DNA from: Paraburkholderia agricolaris
Lineage (GTDB): Bacteria; Pseudomonadota; Gammaproteobacteria; Burkholderiales; Burkholderiaceae
Length of the DNA: 64,000 bases
Assembly (NCBI RefSeq): GCF_009455635.1
Contig: NZ_QPER01000001.1
Location: 1,798,001 to 1,862,000, forward strand
Direction: 5' to 3'
Below the pieces are notes generated by a model. It did not search any database. It was not told where the DNA came from and worked only from the letters and a program-made list of their open reading frames with translations. The position numbers were made by a program, and so were the translations under genes. Below, piece by piece: positions 63,549 to 64,000 of the stretch (position 1 is the first letter of the stretch; every line of letters begins with the position of its first letter).

Positions 63549-64000
63549 ATGGAACCGTTCGTTACGCTCGACGATGTCGCTGCGCCGCTGGACCGATCGA
63601 ATGTCGACACTGACCAGATATTGCCCGCCCGATTCTTGCGCCGGCCGCGCACGGACGCGTACCGGAACTTCCTGTTCCGCGACATGCGCTTTCGCGAGGA
63701 CGGTAGCGAGGTTGCGGATTTCGTGCTGAACCAGGCACCGTTTCGCCGCGCTCGCATTCTTGTGGCGGACCGCAATTTCGGCGGCGGATCGAGCCGCGAG
63801 CAGGCGCCCTGGAGTCTAGTGGACTACGGTATTCGCTGCGTGATCGCGTCGGACTTCGGTGAAATCTTCTATCGCAATTCGCTGAAGAGTGGGCTGCTGC
63901 CCGTCGAACTGGATATCGGTACCTGCATCGCGCTACGCGAGCAACTCCACGCGAATCCGGGCGCGACGCTACGTGTCGATCTGGTCCGGCAAATTGTGAC
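63549..64000 (+). CDS. LeuD-like aconitase-superfamily dehydratase, small subunit (partial at right edge)
   Basis: The frame from 63549 is open to the window end (about 150 residues seen). It has the LeuD 'swivel' domain marks: LDDVAAPLDRSNVDTDQILPARFLRRP, ILVADRNFGGGSSREQAPWSLVDYGIRCVIASDFGEIFYRNSLKSGLLPV (family region). It pairs with the LeuC-like subunit encoded 1 bp upstream. The gene continues beyond the window. Confidence 0.92.
   Translation, partial: MEPFVTLDDVAAPLDRSNVDTDQILPARFLRRPRTDAYRNFLFRDMRFREDGSEVADFVLNQAPFRRARILVADRNFGGGSSREQAPWSLVDYGIRCVIASDFGEIFYRNSLKSGLLPVELDIGTCIALREQLHANPGATLRVDLVRQIV

Overview
The window looks like a chromosomal segment of a Burkholderiales beta-proteobacterium, most likely Paraburkholderia or a close relative. 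The DNA is GC-rich, and the left third carries a housekeeping set typical of that group: ppsR divergent from ppsA, NfeD/SPFH, smpB divergent from ratA-rnfH, then guaB and guaA. This assignment is inferred from gene content and protein style, not from a database search.

Layout. 1-12.7 kb is the core block above, ending with guaA. 12.7-15.4 kb is a degraded integration zone. A 15-bp copy of the 3' end of guaA recurs 1.9 kb downstream. Between the copies lies a toxin-antitoxin pair, and just beyond the second copy lies a decayed tyrosine-recombinase N-terminus. 15.4-23.3 kb is a mixed accessory block: aldo/keto reductase, epimerase, aldehyde dehydrogenase, SDR, a lipoprotein with two carboxymuconolactone-decarboxylase (CMD) domains, DUF2255 protein, periplasmic cupin and a LysR regulator. 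23.5-64 kb is a large catabolic region built from CoA-ester chemistry. It holds aldehyde dehydrogenase, ABC-type uptake (binding protein at 25 kb, LivHMGF at 34-38 kb), porin, EtfBA, a tandem 3-hydroxyisobutyrate-dehydrogenase-like protein, a DUF35/thiolase-like pair, PntA(A)BB transhydrogenase, acyl-CoA dehydrogenase, hydratases, 3-hydroxyacyl-CoA dehydrogenases, two CaiB-type CoA-transferases, an acyl-CoA synthetase, a MenB/BadI-like hydrolase, a dienoyl-CoA-reductase-like SDR, an MFS carrier and a LeuC/LeuD-like dehydratase that runs off the right edge.

How it works together. The catabolic operons appear to form one sigma-54 regulon. I read eleven -24/-12 promoters (TGGCAy-N5-TTGCn type), each a short distance upstream of a catabolic gene or operon. 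Beside them lie 17-bp TGT-N11-ACA elements, often in pairs 19-22 bp apart, that look like enhancer (UAS) sites. A single sigma-54 activator gene (53122-54841) sits in the middle. Its C-terminal Fis-type helix-turn-helix is out of frame because of one extra A in an A7 run. The enzymes suggest uptake of an organic acid, CoA activation, beta-oxidation-like steps, ring cleavage of a 2-oxo-cycloalkane carboxyl-CoA type intermediate (MenB/BadI-like protein) and possibly a retro-aldol side-chain cleavage (thiolase-like protein without its nucleophilic Cys, paired with DUF35). An alicyclic, terpenoid or steroid-like acid would fit, but the substrate cannot be fixed from sequence alone.

A second, smaller circuit is suggested by a 17-bp element, identical at 16 positions, found upstream of both the LysR gene and the CMD-lipoprotein operon. 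I saw no rRNA, tRNA or CRISPR array and no intact insertion sequence.
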